A stretch of DNA of 34,261 nt from assembly GCA_016867115.1 (NCBI GenBank), contig VGKG01000013.1, forward strand, positions 1 through 34,261, given 5' to 3'. The position numbers were made by a program, and so were the translations under genes. Shown one piece after another: positions 9,096 through 19,431 of this stretch; position 1 is the stretch's first letter, and each line of letters begins with the position of its first letter. A model generated the notes under the pieces. That model searched no databases and was not told the DNA's origin. It worked only from the letters and a program-made list of their open reading frames with translations. The DNA is from Candidatus Omnitrophota bacterium. Lineage in GTDB: Bacteria > Omnitrophota > Gorgyraeia > Gygaellales > Profunditerraquicolaceae.

Positions 9096-9374
9096 TTACG
9101 CTGTCTCGATCTTTTGCCCCGGTTTCAGGGTGACGACCGCCTTTTTCAGGTCCGGCGTGCGTCCTGCCTGGTACCTGACTCTTTTCATCTTTCCGAGGGA
9201 TATAAAGGTGTTTACGTCCTTTACTTTCACCTTATACAACTGTTCCACGGCCTGTTTTATCTGGACCTTGTTCGCGCGCAGGTTTACCAGAAATAAGTAT
9301 TTTCCTTGTGGTTCGGTAACCGTGGATTTTTCCGTGCGTATTAACGCTCTTATGACATTGCCTGATTCGCTCAT
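9096..9374 (-). CDS. rplW: 50S ribosomal protein L23
   Basis: Tunnel-exit protein, docking site for trigger factor and SRP. The 92-residue protein contains [19 protein letters not shown], the central [29 protein letters not shown] and the loop [21 protein letters not shown], all typical of L23. It overlaps rplD by four bases (ATGA), suggesting coupling. Confidence 0.97.
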   Translation of the reverse strand: MSESGNVIRALIRTEKSTVTEPQGKYLFLVNLRANKVQIKQAVEQLYKVKVKDVNTFISLGKMKRVRYQAGRTPDLKKAVVTLKPGQKIETA

Positions 9375-10021
9375 TTTTTAAGCCTGCTTACCAGTTCCTC
9401 AAGGCCGGTCTTAGTGATGATGACCTTGCGGTGGGTTAAGATCTCGTAGGCATGCGTATCGCGTACGAGGTTGACATTTAAAAATCCGATATTGCGCGTA
9501 GCCAGCTTCAGGTCACGGCTTAATTTTTCAGTAAGTAAGAGCGCGGCATTCCTGCCTGCCTTCGTATTTGCCACTTTCAGATTGGAAAAGATCTTTGCCG
9601 CTTCTTTGGTCTTTGCCCCTTCCGGGGCGAACTTATCGACGATAAGCAGGTTATTCTCTTTCACCTTGGCGTTAAGGCTTGATTTAAGCGCCAGGCTCCT
9701 GATCTTCTGCGGCAGGTTAGTATAAAAAGACCTCGGATGCGGGCCGAAGACCACGCCTCCGTGCCTCCAGAGCGGGTTACGGGTGGAACCTACCCTTGCC
9801 CGTCCGGTGCCTTTCTGCCTCCAGGGTTTACGGCCGCCTCCTGAGACTTCGCCGCGCGTCTTTGTGGAAGCCAGGCCCTTTCTCTGATTAGCCCGGTAAG
9901 CTACCACTGCCTGATAAATCGCGTCTTTATTAACAGTGCCGTCAAAAACAGCAGCCGGAAGCTTCAGGGTATCGACTTCTTTGCCTTCGCAGTTATATAT
10001 AGGTAAGGAGATGGTCTCCAT
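9371..10021 (-). CDS. rplD: 50S ribosomal protein L4
   Basis: Lines the peptide tunnel; in E. coli it also represses the S10 operon. The 216-residue protein carries the tunnel loop with TKTRGEVSGGGRKPWRQKGTGRARVGS-type sequence at about 53-80, and the C-terminal Rossmann-like domain. The start METISLPIYNCEG follows the rplC stop after 2 bases. No attenuator is obvious upstream of rpsJ, because rpsJ directly follows tuf. Confidence 0.97.
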   Translation of the reverse strand: METISLPIYNCEGKEVDTLKLPAAVFDGTVNKDAIYQAVVAYRANQRKGLASTKTRGEVSGGGRKPWRQKGTGRARVGSTRNPLWRHGGVVFGPHPRSFYTNLPQKIRSLALKSSLNAKVKENNLLIVDKFAPEGAKTKEAAKIFSNLKVANTKAGRNAALLLTEKLSRDLKLATRNIGFLNVNLVRDTHAYEILTHRKVIITKTGLEELVSRLKK

Positions 10022-10023
10022 GA

Positions 10024-10689
10024 TTATTTCTTTGCTCCGGGCTTGGCTTTGGCGGCTGCAGGGGCTTGAGCCTTTGCCTTTTTCTGCTTCACCGCGGACT
10101 TTATGATCACGTAACTGTTTTTGTTTCCCGGGATGGCGCCCTTTACCAGCAGCAGGTTATTCTCCGTATCGGCCTTGATCACCTTCAGGTTCTGGATGGT
10201 TTTTCTGGCCGCGCCCATGTGGCCGGGCATATGATGCCCCTTCCATACCCTTCCGGGCGTGGTGGTGGAACCGATCGAACCGACGCGGCGGTGGGACATC
10301 GAGCCGTGGGTCTGTGGCCCTCCATGCCAATTCCAGCGCTTCATACCTCCCTGAAACCCTTTTCCGATAGAGATGCCGGTCACATCGACGAAGTCGCCCG
10401 GCTTAAACAGGTCGACCTTAAGTTCGTCTCCGACCTTATACTCCTTATCGGCCTGCCGCGGCACTTCCCGGATGAACCTGCGCGCGGAAATACTGGCTTT
10501 TTTAAAGAGCCCGGCCATGGGTTTGTTCACGCGGCTCTCTTTTTTGGCGTCAAACCCCAGCTGTACGCTTCTCTCCTTTACCGAAAGGACCGCGCAGGGC
10601 CCGGCTTCGATCACCGTCACCGGGACAAGCGTGCCGTCTTCGGTAAAGACCTGGGACATCCCTAATTTTTTACCCAATAAACCTGTCAT
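10024..10689 (-). CDS. rplC: 50S ribosomal protein L3
   Basis: Early 23S-binding assembly protein reaching the peptidyl transferase centre. The 221-residue protein begins MTGLLGKKLGMSQVFTEDG and has the conserved GKGFQGGMKRWNWHGGPQTHGSMSHR loop around 108-134, whose tip approaches the active site. A low-complexity Lys/Ala tail of about 20 residues ends the protein. The methylated glutamine position in this loop (GGPQTHG) is present. Confidence 0.97.
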   Translation of the reverse strand: MTGLLGKKLGMSQVFTEDGTLVPVTVIEAGPCAVLSVKERSVQLGFDAKKESRVNKPMAGLFKKASISARRFIREVPRQADKEYKVGDELKVDLFKPGDFVDVTGISIGKGFQGGMKRWNWHGGPQTHGSMSHRRVGSIGSTTTPGRVWKGHHMPGHMGAARKTIQNLKVIKADTENNLLLVKGAIPGNKNSYVIIKSAVKQKKAKAQAPAAAKAKPGAKK

Positions 10690-10694
10690 TTTAG

Positions 10695-10994
10695 CTATTT
10701 GATCTCAACGTCCACGCCGGCCGGAAGATTCAGCTTCCTTAAGGAATCAATCGTCTTGGAGGTCGGCTCATAGATATCGATAAGGCGCTTGTGCGTAGAC
10801 AGATCAAACTGTTCGCGCGATTTCTTATCAATAACTGGCGAGCGCAACACCGTGTAGATCTCCCGTTTTGTGGGAAGCGGCACCGGGCCGGAAATCTTGG
10901 CTCCGGTGCGCTTTACGGTCTCCACGATCTCTTCCACGGCCTGATCCAGCAGGCGGTGGTCGTATGCTCTTAGTTTGATACGGATCTTCTGCAT
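10695..10994 (-). CDS. rpsJ: 30S ribosomal protein S10
   Basis: Small-subunit head protein; as NusE it also joins NusB at boxA RNA in transcription antitermination. The 99-residue protein has [21 protein letters not shown] and the loop [41 protein letters not shown], fully typical. It lies only 5 bases after tuf, so the S10 operon has no promoter space of its own here. Confidence 0.98.
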   Translation of the reverse strand: MQKIRIKLRAYDHRLLDQAVEEIVETVKRTGAKISGPVPLPTKREIYTVLRSPVIDKKSREQFDLSTHKRLIDIYEPTSKTIDSLRKLNLPAGVDVEIK

Positions 10995-10999
10995 GTCGG

Positions 11000-12205
11000 T
11001 TACTTAAGAACCTCGGTGACTACACCGGCGCCTACGGTATGGCCGCCTTCGCGTATTGCGAAACGCGATTCTTTTTCCATGGCGATAGGGGTAATCAACT
11101 CCACTTCCAGGTTAACGTTATCACCGGGCATGACCATCTCTACGCCGGCAGGCAGCACTACCGAACCGGTAACGTCGGTGGTGCGGAAATAGAACTGCGG
11201 GCGATAGCCTTTGAAGAAAGGCGTATGCCTTCCCCCCTCTTCCTTGGTCAGGATGTATATCTGGGCCTTGAATTTGGTGTGGGGGGTGATTGATTTCGGT
11301 GCGGCGATGACCATACCGCGCTCGACATCGCTTTTATCAATGCCTCTTAAGAGAAGGCCGACGTTATCGCCTGCCATGCCTTCGTCAAGAAGCTTTCTGA
11401 ACATTTCGATCCCCGTGACTACGGTCTTCTTTGGTTCAGGCCTAAGCCCAACCAGCTCTACTTCGTCGTTCAGCTTGACCTTACCGCGCTCGATCCTGCC
11501 TGTGGCGACGGTTCCTCTACCTTCGATACTGAAGACGTCTTCCACGGCCATGAGCATGGGCTTATCCACGTCCCTTACGGGTATGGGGATGAACTCGTCG
11601 CATGCCTTGACCAGGTCAAGGATGGGTTTACAATCCGGATTATTCGGGTCCCCTCCGGCCTGCATCGCCTTCATGGCGCTGCCGCGGATTACCGGGGTCT
11701 TGTCGCCGGGAAAACCGTATTTGGTCAAAAGGTCCCGGACTTCCATCTCAACGAGGTCAATCAGCTCTTTATCCTGCACCACATCCACCTTGTTCAGGAA
11801 GACGACCATTGCAGGCACGTTTACCTGGCGGGCAAGAAGAATATGCTCTCTGGTCTGGGGCATGGGTCCGTCGCCAGCCGAGACTACCAGAATCGCACCG
11901 TCCATCTGTGCAGCGCCGGTGATCATGTTCTTGATATAGTCGGCATGGCCGGGGCAGTCGATGTGGGCATAGTGGCGGGCATCGGATTCGTATTCGACGT
12001 GAGCGACTGAGATGGTGAGGATCTTTGTCTCATCGCGCACGGCGCCGCCTTTTGCGATTTCCGAATACTCCTTGAAAGTAGCCTTACCTAATTTGGAGAG
12101 TACCAGGGTGATCGCGGAAGTAAGTGTAGTCTTACCGTGATCGATGTGGCCGATGGTCCCGATGTTGACGTGCGGCTTACTCCTGACAAATTTCTCTTTA
12201 GCCAT
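11000..12205 (-). CDS. tuf: Elongation factor Tu with a non-canonical switch I
   Basis: GTPase that brings aminoacyl-tRNA to the ribosome. The 401-residue protein has all three domains, G1 GHIDHGKT (19-26), G3 DCPGHADY (83-90) and G4 NKVD (138-141). The switch I/G2 region is unusual: residues 50-66 include [16 protein letters not shown], whereas the family normally has an EEKARGITI-type sequence; the Mg-binding Thr (T64) is kept but the Arg-Gly pair before it is Lys-Ile. EF-G in this window keeps the canonical RGITI. A strong GGAGGT ribosome site precedes the ATG. It is the only tuf gene in the window. Confidence 0.98.
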   Translation of the reverse strand: MAKEKFVRSKPHVNIGTIGHIDHGKTTLTSAITLVLSKLGKATFKEYSEIAKGGAVRDETKILTISVAHVEYESDARHYAHIDCPGHADYIKNMITGAAQMDGAILVVSAGDGPMPQTREHILLARQVNVPAMVVFLNKVDVVQDKELIDLVEMEVRDLLTKYGFPGDKTPVIRGSAMKAMQAGGDPNNPDCKPILDLVKACDEFIPIPVRDVDKPMLMAVEDVFSIEGRGTVATGRIERGKVKLNDEVELVGLRPEPKKTVVTGIEMFRKLLDEGMAGDNVGLLLRGIDKSDVERGMVIAAPKSITPHTKFKAQIYILTKEEGGRHTPFFKGYRPQFYFRTTDVTGSVVLPAGVEMVMPGDNVNLEVELITPIAMEKESRFAIREGGHTVGAGVVTEVLK

Positions 12206-12210
12206 ATGAA

Positions 12211-12216
12211 ACCTCC
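12211..12216 (-). promoter_or_regulatory. Strong Shine-Dalgarno of tuf
   Basis: The coding strand reads AGGAGGTTTCAT immediately before the tuf ATG. This is the best ribosome-binding site in the window and fits the very high expression of EF-Tu. It lies directly after the TTAA end (12219-12222) of the upstream hairpin element. Confidence 0.85.
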
Positions 12217-12218
12217 TT

Positions 12219-12408
12219 TTAATGAGCAGACACTCTACGGAGCGAGTGAAACGAGCGAACGAAAAGTGTAGCCGCCTCGATTACTCGCCTTTGGCGTCTG
12301 CGAATTAACCCAGCCCTTGCATGCAAGGGCTGGGTAAGTTCGGACAGATAAGTTATGTCGCCTATATTATTTATAATATTTTGCTCCATAACTTATGTCC
12401 TCACTTAA
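12219..12408. repeat. Hairpin-array element, copy A (fusA-tuf spacer), TTAA-bounded
   Basis: This 190-base stretch fills the whole gap between the fusA stop codon and the tuf ribosome site. In plus-strand order it holds stem H1 (12230-12239 with 12260-12269, 8 of 10 paired) around the 20-base loop 12240-12259; short hairpin H2 CGCC/GGCG (12286-12296); a 28-base perfect palindrome H3 (12308-12335); and long stem H4 (12342-12357 with 12387-12400, two-base bulge) with an internal ATATTAT/ATAATAT hairpin. The ends are TTAA-TGAG and CTCAC-TTAA, near-inverted repeats. The same order of parts is found at 26026-26295. The terminal TTAA at 12405-12408 includes the fusA stop codon. No open reading frame is present. 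Confidence 0.75.
12308..12335. repeat. 28-base perfect palindrome within copy A
   Basis: ACCCAGCCCTTGCA and its exact complement TGCAAGGGCTGGGT meet without a spacer. In RNA it would make a very stable hairpin between fusA and tuf. The transcribed strand continues TTAATTCGC after the stem, not a U-run, so an intrinsic terminator is not supported; a processing or mRNA-stability role is conceivable. Confidence 0.8.
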
Positions 12409-14504
12409 AAACTTCTCCTTGCCGCGCCTTGCGAAGTAAAACCGGAAATGATTTTATCTGCTATATTTGAAGGCACTTCCGCGTAATAGGAAGGCTCCAT
12501 TGTATAGGATGCACGGCCTTGTGTCAAGCTTCTTAAGACCGTGGCATAATTAAATATTTCAGCTAGCGGTACGTAGCAGCGGATCACGCGGACGTTGGCG
12601 CGCGTAGTCAGTGAAGTTATTTTCGCCCGACGGGAGTTGAGGTCCCCGATTACGGTACCCATAAACTCTTCGGGCACGATGATCTCCATATCCATGACCG
12701 GCTCAAGAAGTATCGGGTTTCCTTTTTTCAGGCCTTCGTTAAATGCGAGGGATCCGGCCATCTGAAAGGCCATTTCCGATGAGTCCACTTCATGGAAAGA
12801 ACCGTCTATCAATGTGACTTTTACGTCGGTCACCGGGTAGCCTGCGAGGCAGCCGCTTTTTGCCGCGCCAAAGATGCCTTCTTTTACCGAGGGGATGTAC
12901 TCGCGGGGGATGGCTCCGCTTTTGATCTTATCTTCGAAGGTGATCCCTGTTCCCGGGATCTCCTGGGGTTCCATCTCTATCACGGCATGCCCGTACTGGC
13001 CGCGGCCGCCGGACTGCTGGATGAACTTTCCGGTTGAACTCACCCTTCTGGTGATAGTCTCGCGGTAAGCTACCTGCGGAGAGCCTACTCCCGCCTCGAC
13101 GTTAAACTCCCGCATGATCCTGTCTATGGCGATCTCAAGGTGCAGCTGGCCCATGCCGGAGATGATCGTCTCTCCGGTCTCATGATTGTAGGTAACGCGG
13201 AAAGACGGATCTTCTTCCGATAATTTATGCAGGGCCATGCCTAATCTTTCCTGGTCGATCTTGGTCTTAGGCTCGATCGCCTGCTGGATCACCGGTTCGG
13301 GGAAGTGTATCGCTTCGATAAGCAGTGGGTCCGCCTCGGTGCAGAGCGTATCGCCGGTCTTGGTTTCTTTGAGGCCCACGGCTGCGACAATGTCTCCGGT
13401 ATGCGCGGTTTCAATGATCTCCTGGCGGTTGGCGTGCATGCGTAAAAGTTTGGTCGTGCGTTCTTTTGTCCGCTTTGAAGCGTTATAAACCGTATCTCCG
13501 GACTTAAGAGTTCCGGAATAGATGCGGATAAAATTTATTTTACCTACATAGGGGTCAGTGGCAACCTTGAAACAGAGCGCGCAGAAAGGGGCTTTATCAG
13601 AAGCGGCGATCTCTTCATACTCGCCGGTCTCAGGATTCGTGCCTTTTATCGGAGGCAGCTCATGAGGCGAAGGAAGATAATCGCAAACCGCATCCAGAAC
13701 CGGCTGAATGCCTATATTCCTTAAAGACGAGCCGCATAGGACCGGGACGAACTTATTGGCGATCACGGTGCGGCGGATGGCGTCTTTGAGTTCCTGTACC
13801 GAGATCTCCCTGCCGTGCGCGAAGCTGTCCATGATCTTTTCATCCACATCGGCGATCCTCTCCAACATCCTGTCGTGAGCCGATTTTACTTCATCGTGCA
13901 ATTCCGCAGGGGCGTCGAGAATATCAAGCTCTAGCCCGGTCTCATCCTTGTAAAGTATGAGCTTTCCGGAGATCAGGTCGATCATGCCGCAGAACTTCTC
14001 GTTCAGGAAATAAGGGATCTGGATAGCTGCGGCATTGGCTCCCAGCTTCTTATGCATCTGGTCTATCGCGCCCAAAAAATCCGCCCCCACGCGGTCAAGC
14101 TTATTCACAAAGCCGATCCTGGGCACGTTGTAACGGTCAGCCTGGCGCCAGACCGTCTCTGACTGAGGTTCAACGCCTCCGACGCCGCAGAAGACGACTA
14201 CCGCGCCGTCAAGGACCTTCAGGGAACGCTCTACCTCGACGGTAAAATCTACATGGCCGGGGGTATCAATGATGTTGATGCTGATGTCGCGCCAGGTGCA
14301 GGTGGTGCAGGCAGCAGTGATGGTAATACCCCTCTCCTGCTCCTGGACCATCCAGTCCATAGTGGCAGTACCCTGGTCGACTTCCCCGATCTTATAGGTC
14401 TTGCCCGTAAAATAGAGCACGCGCTCGGTAGTCGTGGTCTTACCGGCGTCGATGTGCGCGATGATCCCTATATTCCTGACTTTTTCTAACTGAATTTTCC
14501 TCAT
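12405..14504 (-). CDS. fusA: Elongation factor G
   Basis: GTPase that drives ribosomal translocation. The 699-residue protein has G1 AHIDAGKT (16-23), a canonical switch I containing RGITI, G3 [12 protein letters not shown], and the later EF-G domains II to V ending in a typical tail region ([10 protein letters not shown]-like). The ATG at 14504 is chosen; the longer frame starts at TTG inside rpsG. The start lies one base after the rpsG stop. Only one fusA copy is in the window. Confidence 0.97.
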   Translation of the reverse strand: MRKIQLEKVRNIGIIAHIDAGKTTTTERVLYFTGKTYKIGEVDQGTATMDWMVQEQERGITITAACTTCTWRDISINIIDTPGHVDFTVEVERSLKVLDGAVVVFCGVGGVEPQSETVWRQADRYNVPRIGFVNKLDRVGADFLGAIDQMHKKLGANAAAIQIPYFLNEKFCGMIDLISGKLILYKDETGLELDILDAPAELHDEVKSAHDRMLERIADVDEKIMDSFAHGREISVQELKDAIRRTVIANKFVPVLCGSSLRNIGIQPVLDAVCDYLPSPHELPPIKGTNPETGEYEEIAASDKAPFCALCFKVATDPYVGKINFIRIYSGTLKSGDTVYNASKRTKERTTKLLRMHANRQEIIETAHTGDIVAAVGLKETKTGDTLCTEADPLLIEAIHFPEPVIQQAIEPKTKIDQERLGMALHKLSEEDPSFRVTYNHETGETIISGMGQLHLEIAIDRIMREFNVEAGVGSPQVAYRETITRRVSSTGKFIQQSGGRGQYGHAVIEMEPQEIPGTGITFEDKIKSGAIPREYIPSVKEGIFGAAKSGCLAGYPVTDVKVTLIDGSFHEVDSSEMAFQMAGSLAFNEGLKKGNPILLEPVMDMEIIVPEEFMGTVIGDLNSRRAKITSLTTRANVRVIRCYVPLAEIFNYATVLRSLTQGRASYTMEPSYYAEVPSNIADKIISGFTSQGAARRSF

Positions 14505-14505
14505 C

Positions 14506-14976
14506 TTACCATCTAAAATGCGCAAAGGCCTTATTTGCTTCGGCCATCTTATGCGTATCGTCCCTCTTCTTTATGGCTGAACCTTCGCCCTTGTACGCGG
14601 CGATGATCTCATCAGCCAGCTTTTCTTCCATGGGCTTGCCCTTTTTATTTTTTGCAAAATCTCTGATCCAGCGTAACGCTATGGATGTGCCGCGCTCCTG
14701 CCTGACCTCGATCGGGACCTGATACGTCGCGCCGCCCACCCTGCGGGGCTTGACCTCAAGGCGCGGCCGGGCATTATCCAGGGCTTTATGGAAGACTTTG
14801 ATGACGTCGGGCTCGTTGGCCTGTTTCTTAACCACCTCAAATGCGCCGTAGACGATCTTTTCCGCCAGCGACTTTTTACCCTTGTACATGACCATGTTCA
14901 CGAACTTAGAGACGATCTTGCTGTTGTATTTCGGATCCGGTAAAATCTCTTTTTCCTGTGCTCTTCTTCTGCGCAT
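14506..14976 (-). CDS. rpsG: 30S ribosomal protein S7
   Basis: Organises the 30S head at the E site; in E. coli it represses the str operon. The 156-residue protein has the family pattern [20 protein letters not shown] at the start, [27 protein letters not shown] in the centre and the C-terminal [14 protein letters not shown]. Length is the bacterial standard. It sits 15 bases after rpsL. Confidence 0.98.
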   Translation of the reverse strand: MRRRRAQEKEILPDPKYNSKIVSKFVNMVMYKGKKSLAEKIVYGAFEVVKKQANEPDVIKVFHKALDNARPRLEVKPRRVGGATYQVPIEVRQERGTSIALRWIRDFAKNKKGKPMEEKLADEIIAAYKGEGSAIKKRDDTHKMAEANKAFAHFRW

Positions 14977-14991
14977 TATTTTCCTCTTAAC

Positions 14992-15366
14992 TTAAGCTTT
15001 TGGCATCTTCGCCCCGTATTTGGAGCGTGATTTCTTACGCTGGTTAACCCCTGAAGCGTCTAGCGTCCCTCTTACGATATGATAACGTACGCCCGGCAGG
15101 TCCTTTACGCGCCCGCCCCTGACCAGGACTATGGAGTGCTCCTGAAGATTATGGCCCTCTCCGGGGATATAAGAGGTGACTTCGATCCCCGTCGTGAGCC
15201 TCACCCTCGCGATCTTCCTTAAGGCGGAGTTAGGCTTCTTGGGGGTCATGGTGCGCACCTGAAGGCATACTCCGCGCCTCTGGGGGCAGGCCCTTAATGC
15301 CGGAGACTTTGACTTTTTCTTCTTGGAGACTCGACCGCGCCTGATTAATTGCGTGATTGTGGGCAT
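14992..15366 (-). CDS. rpsL: 30S ribosomal protein S12
   Basis: Decoding-centre protein. The 124-residue protein keeps [11 protein letters not shown] at 41-51 and VKDLPGVRY at 87-95, so the lysines whose mutation gives streptomycin resistance (K43/K44 and K88) are wild type, and the aspartate that RimO modifies in some bacteria (D89) is present. The start follows the rpoC stop after 3 bases, so the str genes are read together with rpoBC. Confidence 0.98.
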   Translation of the reverse strand: MPTITQLIRRGRVSKKKKSKSPALRACPQRRGVCLQVRTMTPKKPNSALRKIARVRLTTGIEVTSYIPGEGHNLQEHSIVLVRGGRVKDLPGVRYHIVRGTLDASGVNQRKKSRSKYGAKMPKA

Positions 15367-15369
15367 AGA

Positions 15370-18300
15370 TTATTCCTTTTTCTCGCTGGTTACCGTTTCT
15401 TTTGCGTCCTTTTTCTTCTTTGCTTCATCTGCAAGTTTTACTATTTCAATATCCCGGTGGGTATGAAAACCCGTGCCCGCAGGGATAAGGTGTCCTACGA
15501 TCACATTCTCTTTAAGTCCGAACAGCTCATCGCGTTTTCCGGAAGAAGCCGCATCAGTAAGCACGCGCGTAGTCTCCTGGAAGCTTGCCGCGGAGATAAA
15601 GCTGTCGGTGGTCAATGATGCCTTGGTGATCCCCAGTAACAGCGGGGTCGCCTGGGCGGCTTTCTGGCCCTTCTTGATCACGCGGCTGTTCTCTTTCTGG
15701 AAACGCCATTTATCCACCTGCTGAGTAGCCAAAAACTCTGTGTCTCCAGGATCTTCGATGCGCACCTTTTTAAGCATCTGGCGGATGATGAGCTCTATGT
15801 GCTTGTCGTTAATGCGTACTCCCTGAAGGCGGTATACTTCCTGGATCTCATTCACCAGATATTCCTGCAGCACCTTGTCTCCGCAGACGCGCAGGATATC
15901 CTGTAAAACTAACGGGCCGTCGGTAAGGGGCTGTCCGGCGATTACTTTATCGCCCTTGTAGACATTAGGATGTTTTCCGTGCGGGATGACGTATTCCCTC
16001 TGCATTCCGGTAGTCGACTTTACGATGATCACGCGCTGGCCCTTCTTGGTTTCTCCGAACTCCACAAACCCGTCGATTTCGCTGATGACCGCGGGGTCCT
16101 TAGGGCGCCTGGCTTCAAAAAGCTCAGCCACGCGCGGAAGGCCTCCGGTGATGTCTCTGGTCTTCACTACTACGCGCGGGATCTTTGCCAGGAGGTCTCC
16201 CGCGCCTACCTTCTGGGAGTCCTTTACCAGGATGTGCGCTCCGATCGGAATAGGATAGATGCCCAGGACCTCATCGGATTCATCCAGGATCAATATCTGC
16301 GGATGGTACTCCGGCTTATGCTCCACGACTACGCGTTCGGTAAGCTTGGTCACCGGGTTCATCTCTTCGCGCACGGTGACATCCTGCTTCAGGTCTTCGT
16401 ATTTTACCCGGCCGCTCACTTCAGTGAGGATCGGCAGGGTATAAGGATCCCAGCGCACAAAAGCGATCGCCTCTCCCACTTCGTTGCCGTCAGCTATGCT
16501 GATGAATGAACCCTGCAGGACCGCGTAGCGCTCAAGCTCTCTTCCCTGCTTATCGTTGATGCTGACGGCGCCGTTACGGTTTAAGACTACAAACTCTTTA
16601 TTCTTGGCGGTAACCCTCAGGTTATGGTATTTTACCAGGCCCTTATTCTTGCTTTTGACGAAAGACTGTTCGACGACGCGCGATGCGGTACCGCCGATGT
16701 GGAAGGTCCTCATGGTCAGCTGGGTGCCGGGCTCGCCGATACTCTGCGCGGCGATGACGCCCACTGCCTCGCCAAGCTCAGTGATCCTGCCGCTGGCTAA
16801 GTTCCTTCCGTAACACTTGGTGCAGACGCCGCGGCCCGCTTCGCAGGTAAGGACCGAGCGGATGCGGATCTTCTCGATCCCGAGCTTCTCAATCATGTCC
16901 GCTTTCTCTTCGGTGATCTCATGGCCGGCCTCGACGATGACTTCGTCTGTGATAATATCTACGACATTATCCAGCGCTACGCGTCCGACGATGCGGTCCC
17001 TTAAGCTTACCACCACTTCATCGCCCTCGATAATGGCCGAGACGGTAATGCCGTTAAGGGTGCCGCAGTCTTCGTCGCTGACAATCACTTCCTGGGCGAC
17101 GTCCACGAGACGGCGGGTCAGGTATCCGGCGTCGGCGGTCTTAAGGGCTGTATCAGCAAGGCCTTTACGCGCACCGTGGGTAGAAATAAAATACTCCAAT
17201 ACGTTCAGGCCTTCGCGGAAGTTCGCGGTGATGGGGCTTTCGATGATCTCGCCCGACGGCTTGGCCATCAACCCGCGCATGCCGGCAAGCTGCCTTACCT
17301 GCAGCCTTGAACCTCTTGCCCCGGAATCCGCCATCATAAAGATGGGGTTAAACGGCTCCATGTTCTTGAAAAGCAGGTCTGAGACTTTATCTGTAGTATG
17401 GGTCCAGATGTCAATGACCTTGGATTTACGTTCGCTGTCGGTGATAATACCTTTACGGTATTGGTCCTCGACCCTGGCGACCTCTTCTTTAGCTTCTTTC
17501 AAAACATCCTTCTTGGCCTCGGGGATCTGCAGATCGTCTATACCTATAGATATACCTCCGAGCGTCGCCAGCTCAAAGCCGAGTTTCTTGATATCGTCCA
17601 GCAGCTTGACTGTCGCAGCATGGCCAAAACGCTTGTAGCATTCTGAAACCACCTCTCCTACGCGGCTCTTGTTCAGGTCCGCATTCACAAAGCCGAACTC
17701 TTTAGGCAGGACCTGGTTAAAGAGGACCCGGCCGACAGTAGTGGTGATCATCTGTTTGCCGGGCAATGTTTTCTTTTCCTCAAGGTCAAAGAGGCTCTCC
17801 ACTCTTACCTTAATACGCGCATGCAGCTCTACTGCCTTATCTTCATAGGCGACGATGACCTCATCAGCGCTGCCGAAGACCTTATCTTCGCCAAGCGCTG
17901 CGGGTTTCATTTTTGAGAGATATGCGGTGCCTAAAATAATATCCTGCGTCGGGGTGACGATGGGGCGGCCGTCGGCAGGAGAAAAGATATTATTCACGGA
18001 AAGCATAAGGATCTTTGCTTCCAGCTGCGATTCAAGGGAAAGCGGCACGTGCACTGCCATCTGGTCGCCGTCAAAATCAGCGTTGAAAGCGGTACAGACC
18101 AGCGGATGTATCTTAATGGATTTGCCTTCGATAAGCACGGGCTGAAAGGCCTGGATGCCCAGGCGGTGCAGGGTAGGCGCGCGGTTTAAAAGGATCGGGT
18201 GGTCCCGGATGACTTCATCCAGGATATCCCAGACTTCGATCTTTCCGCGTTCGACCATCCTGCGCGCACCCTTAATCGTATGCACAAAGCCTTTTTCGCG

Positions 18301-19425
18301 CAGTTTCTTGATGATAAAGGGCTCAAAAAGCTCGAGCGCCATTTGCTTAGGCAGGCCGCACTCGCGCAGGCTCAGGTCCGGCCCGACCACGATCACCGAA
18401 CGGCCGGAATAATCCACGCGCTTACCGAGCAGGTTCTGCCTGAATCTTCCCTGCTTACCCTTGAGCATGTCAGAGAGCGACTTTAAAGGCCGGTTGTTGG
18501 CGCCGATCACGGGCTTTCCGTGGCGGCCGTTATCCATCAGCGCATCTACCGCTTCCTGAAGCATGCGCTTTTCATTGCGGATAATGATCTCCGGCGCGCT
18601 TAATTCTATTAATTTCTTTAGGCGGTTGTTCCGGTTGATCACGCGACGGTAAAGGTCATTCAGGTCACTGGTGGCGAACCTTCCGCCGTCAAGCGGCACT
18701 AAAGGCCTTAAGTCAGGCGGGATGACAGGCAGCACCTCCAGCACCATCCACTCCGGTTTATTCCCGGACTTCTTAAAGTCTTCTACGATCCTAAGGTTCT
18801 TAAGCGACTTGCGGTTTCCGAGGGCGTCTTTTGATTTCTCGACTTCGCGGCGCAGTTTCCTGCACTGGGCGTCAAGATCCAGCTCCTTCAGCAGGTCACG
18901 CACGGCCTCGGCGCCGATCTTGGCTTTGAAGTTGGTCCCGTATTTATTCAGCGCTTCCTGGTATTTATCTTCGGAGAGCAGTTCTTTTTTCTTAAGCGGG
19001 GTATTGCCGGGGTCAACCACCACATATTCTTCGTAATAGATGACCTTTTCCAGGTCCCTGAGGCCGATATCCAGGAGCGCGCTCATGCGGCTGGGCACGG
19101 CCTTGAAGAACCAGATGTGGGTCACCGGAGTAGACAGTTCAATATGCCCCATGCGGTCGCGCCTCACCGCAGAGCGGTCCACGGTCACGCCGCAGCGGTC
19201 GCAGGTGATTCCTTTAAACTTTATGCCTTTATATTTGCCGCAGTTGCACTCCCAGTCGCGCACCGGCCCGAAGATCTTCTCGCAGAAGAGGCCGTCTTTT
19301 TCGGGCTTGAGCGTGCGGTAGTTGATCGTCTCCGCCTTCTTAACTTCGCCCTTGGACCAGGAACGGATCACCTGGCCTGATGCGATCTTTATGGAAATGC
19401 TTTCAAAAGTGATTGTCTCGTCCAT
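15370..19425 (-). CDS. rpoC: DNA-directed RNA polymerase subunit beta'
   Basis: Largest catalytic subunit of RNA polymerase. The 1351-residue protein has the N-terminal zinc ligands C60, C62, C75 and C78, the catalytic [12 protein letters not shown] at 448-459 with three Mg-binding aspartates, the switch and bridge-helix region ([22 protein letters not shown]) and a second zinc site with [13 protein letters not shown]. The C-terminal end is rich in Lys and Glu. No large lineage insertion was noticed. The start is 6 bases after the rpoB stop. Confidence 0.98.
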   Translation of the reverse strand: MDETITFESISIKIASGQVIRSWSKGEVKKAETINYRTLKPEKDGLFCEKIFGPVRDWECNCGKYKGIKFKGITCDRCGVTVDRSAVRRDRMGHIELSTPVTHIWFFKAVPSRMSALLDIGLRDLEKVIYYEEYVVVDPGNTPLKKKELLSEDKYQEALNKYGTNFKAKIGAEAVRDLLKELDLDAQCRKLRREVEKSKDALGNRKSLKNLRIVEDFKKSGNKPEWMVLEVLPVIPPDLRPLVPLDGGRFATSDLNDLYRRVINRNNRLKKLIELSAPEIIIRNEKRMLQEAVDALMDNGRHGKPVIGANNRPLKSLSDMLKGKQGRFRQNLLGKRVDYSGRSVIVVGPDLSLRECGLPKQMALELFEPFIIKKLREKGFVHTIKGARRMVERGKIEVWDILDEVIRDHPILLNRAPTLHRLGIQAFQPVLIEGKSIKIHPLVCTAFNADFDGDQMAVHVPLSLESQLEAKILMLSVNNIFSPADGRPIVTPTQDIILGTAYLSKMKPAALGEDKVFGSADEVIVAYEDKAVELHARIKVRVESLFDLEEKKTLPGKQMITTTVGRVLFNQVLPKEFGFVNADLNKSRVGEVVSECYKRFGHAATVKLLDDIKKLGFELATLGGISIGIDDLQIPEAKKDVLKEAKEEVARVEDQYRKGIITDSERKSKVIDIWTHTTDKVSDLLFKNMEPFNPIFMMADSGARGSRLQVRQLAGMRGLMAKPSGEIIESPITANFREGLNVLEYFISTHGARKGLADTALKTADAGYLTRRLVDVAQEVIVSDEDCGTLNGITVSAIIEGDEVVVSLRDRIVGRVALDNVVDIITDEVIVEAGHEITEEKADMIEKLGIEKIRIRSVLTCEAGRGVCTKCYGRNLASGRITELGEAVGVIAAQSIGEPGTQLTMRTFHIGGTASRVVEQSFVKSKNKGLVKYHNLRVTAKNKEFVVLNRNGAVSINDKQGRELERYAVLQGSFISIADGNEVGEAIAFVRWDPYTLPILTEVSGRVKYEDLKQDVTVREEMNPVTKLTERVVVEHKPEYHPQILILDESDEVLGIYPIPIGAHILVKDSQKVGAGDLLAKIPRVVVKTRDITGGLPRVAELFEARRPKDPAVISEIDGFVEFGETKKGQRVIIVKSTTGMQREYVIPHGKHPNVYKGDKVIAGQPLTDGPLVLQDILRVCGDKVLQEYLVNEIQEVYRLQGVRINDKHIELIIRQMLKKVRIEDPGDTEFLATQQVDKWRFQKENSRVIKKGQKAAQATPLLLGITKASLTTDSFISAASFQETTRVLTDAASSGKRDELFGLKENVIVGHLIPAGTGFHTHRDIEIVKLADEAKKKKDAKETVTSEKKE

Positions 19426-19431
19426 TTTTAT

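Noticed and set aside
12308-12335. Rho-independent terminator of fusA
   Set aside because: The stem is strong but the transcribed strand continues TTAATTCGC, without a U-run, and the opposite strand also has none.
12219-12408. Integron attC site
   Set aside because: The hairpins lack the paired core sites of attC, and no integrase or gene cassettes are present.
14505-14525. Upstream TTG start for fusA
   Set aside because: It adds seven residues not seen in EF-G and lies inside rpsG; the ATG at 14504 gives the standard N-terminus.
16817-17638. Long plus-strand open frame of 273 codons opposite rpoC
   Set aside because: It is the antisense shadow of a conserved rpoC segment, made open by codon bias; its translation is Ser/Thr/Leu-rich and looks like no known protein.
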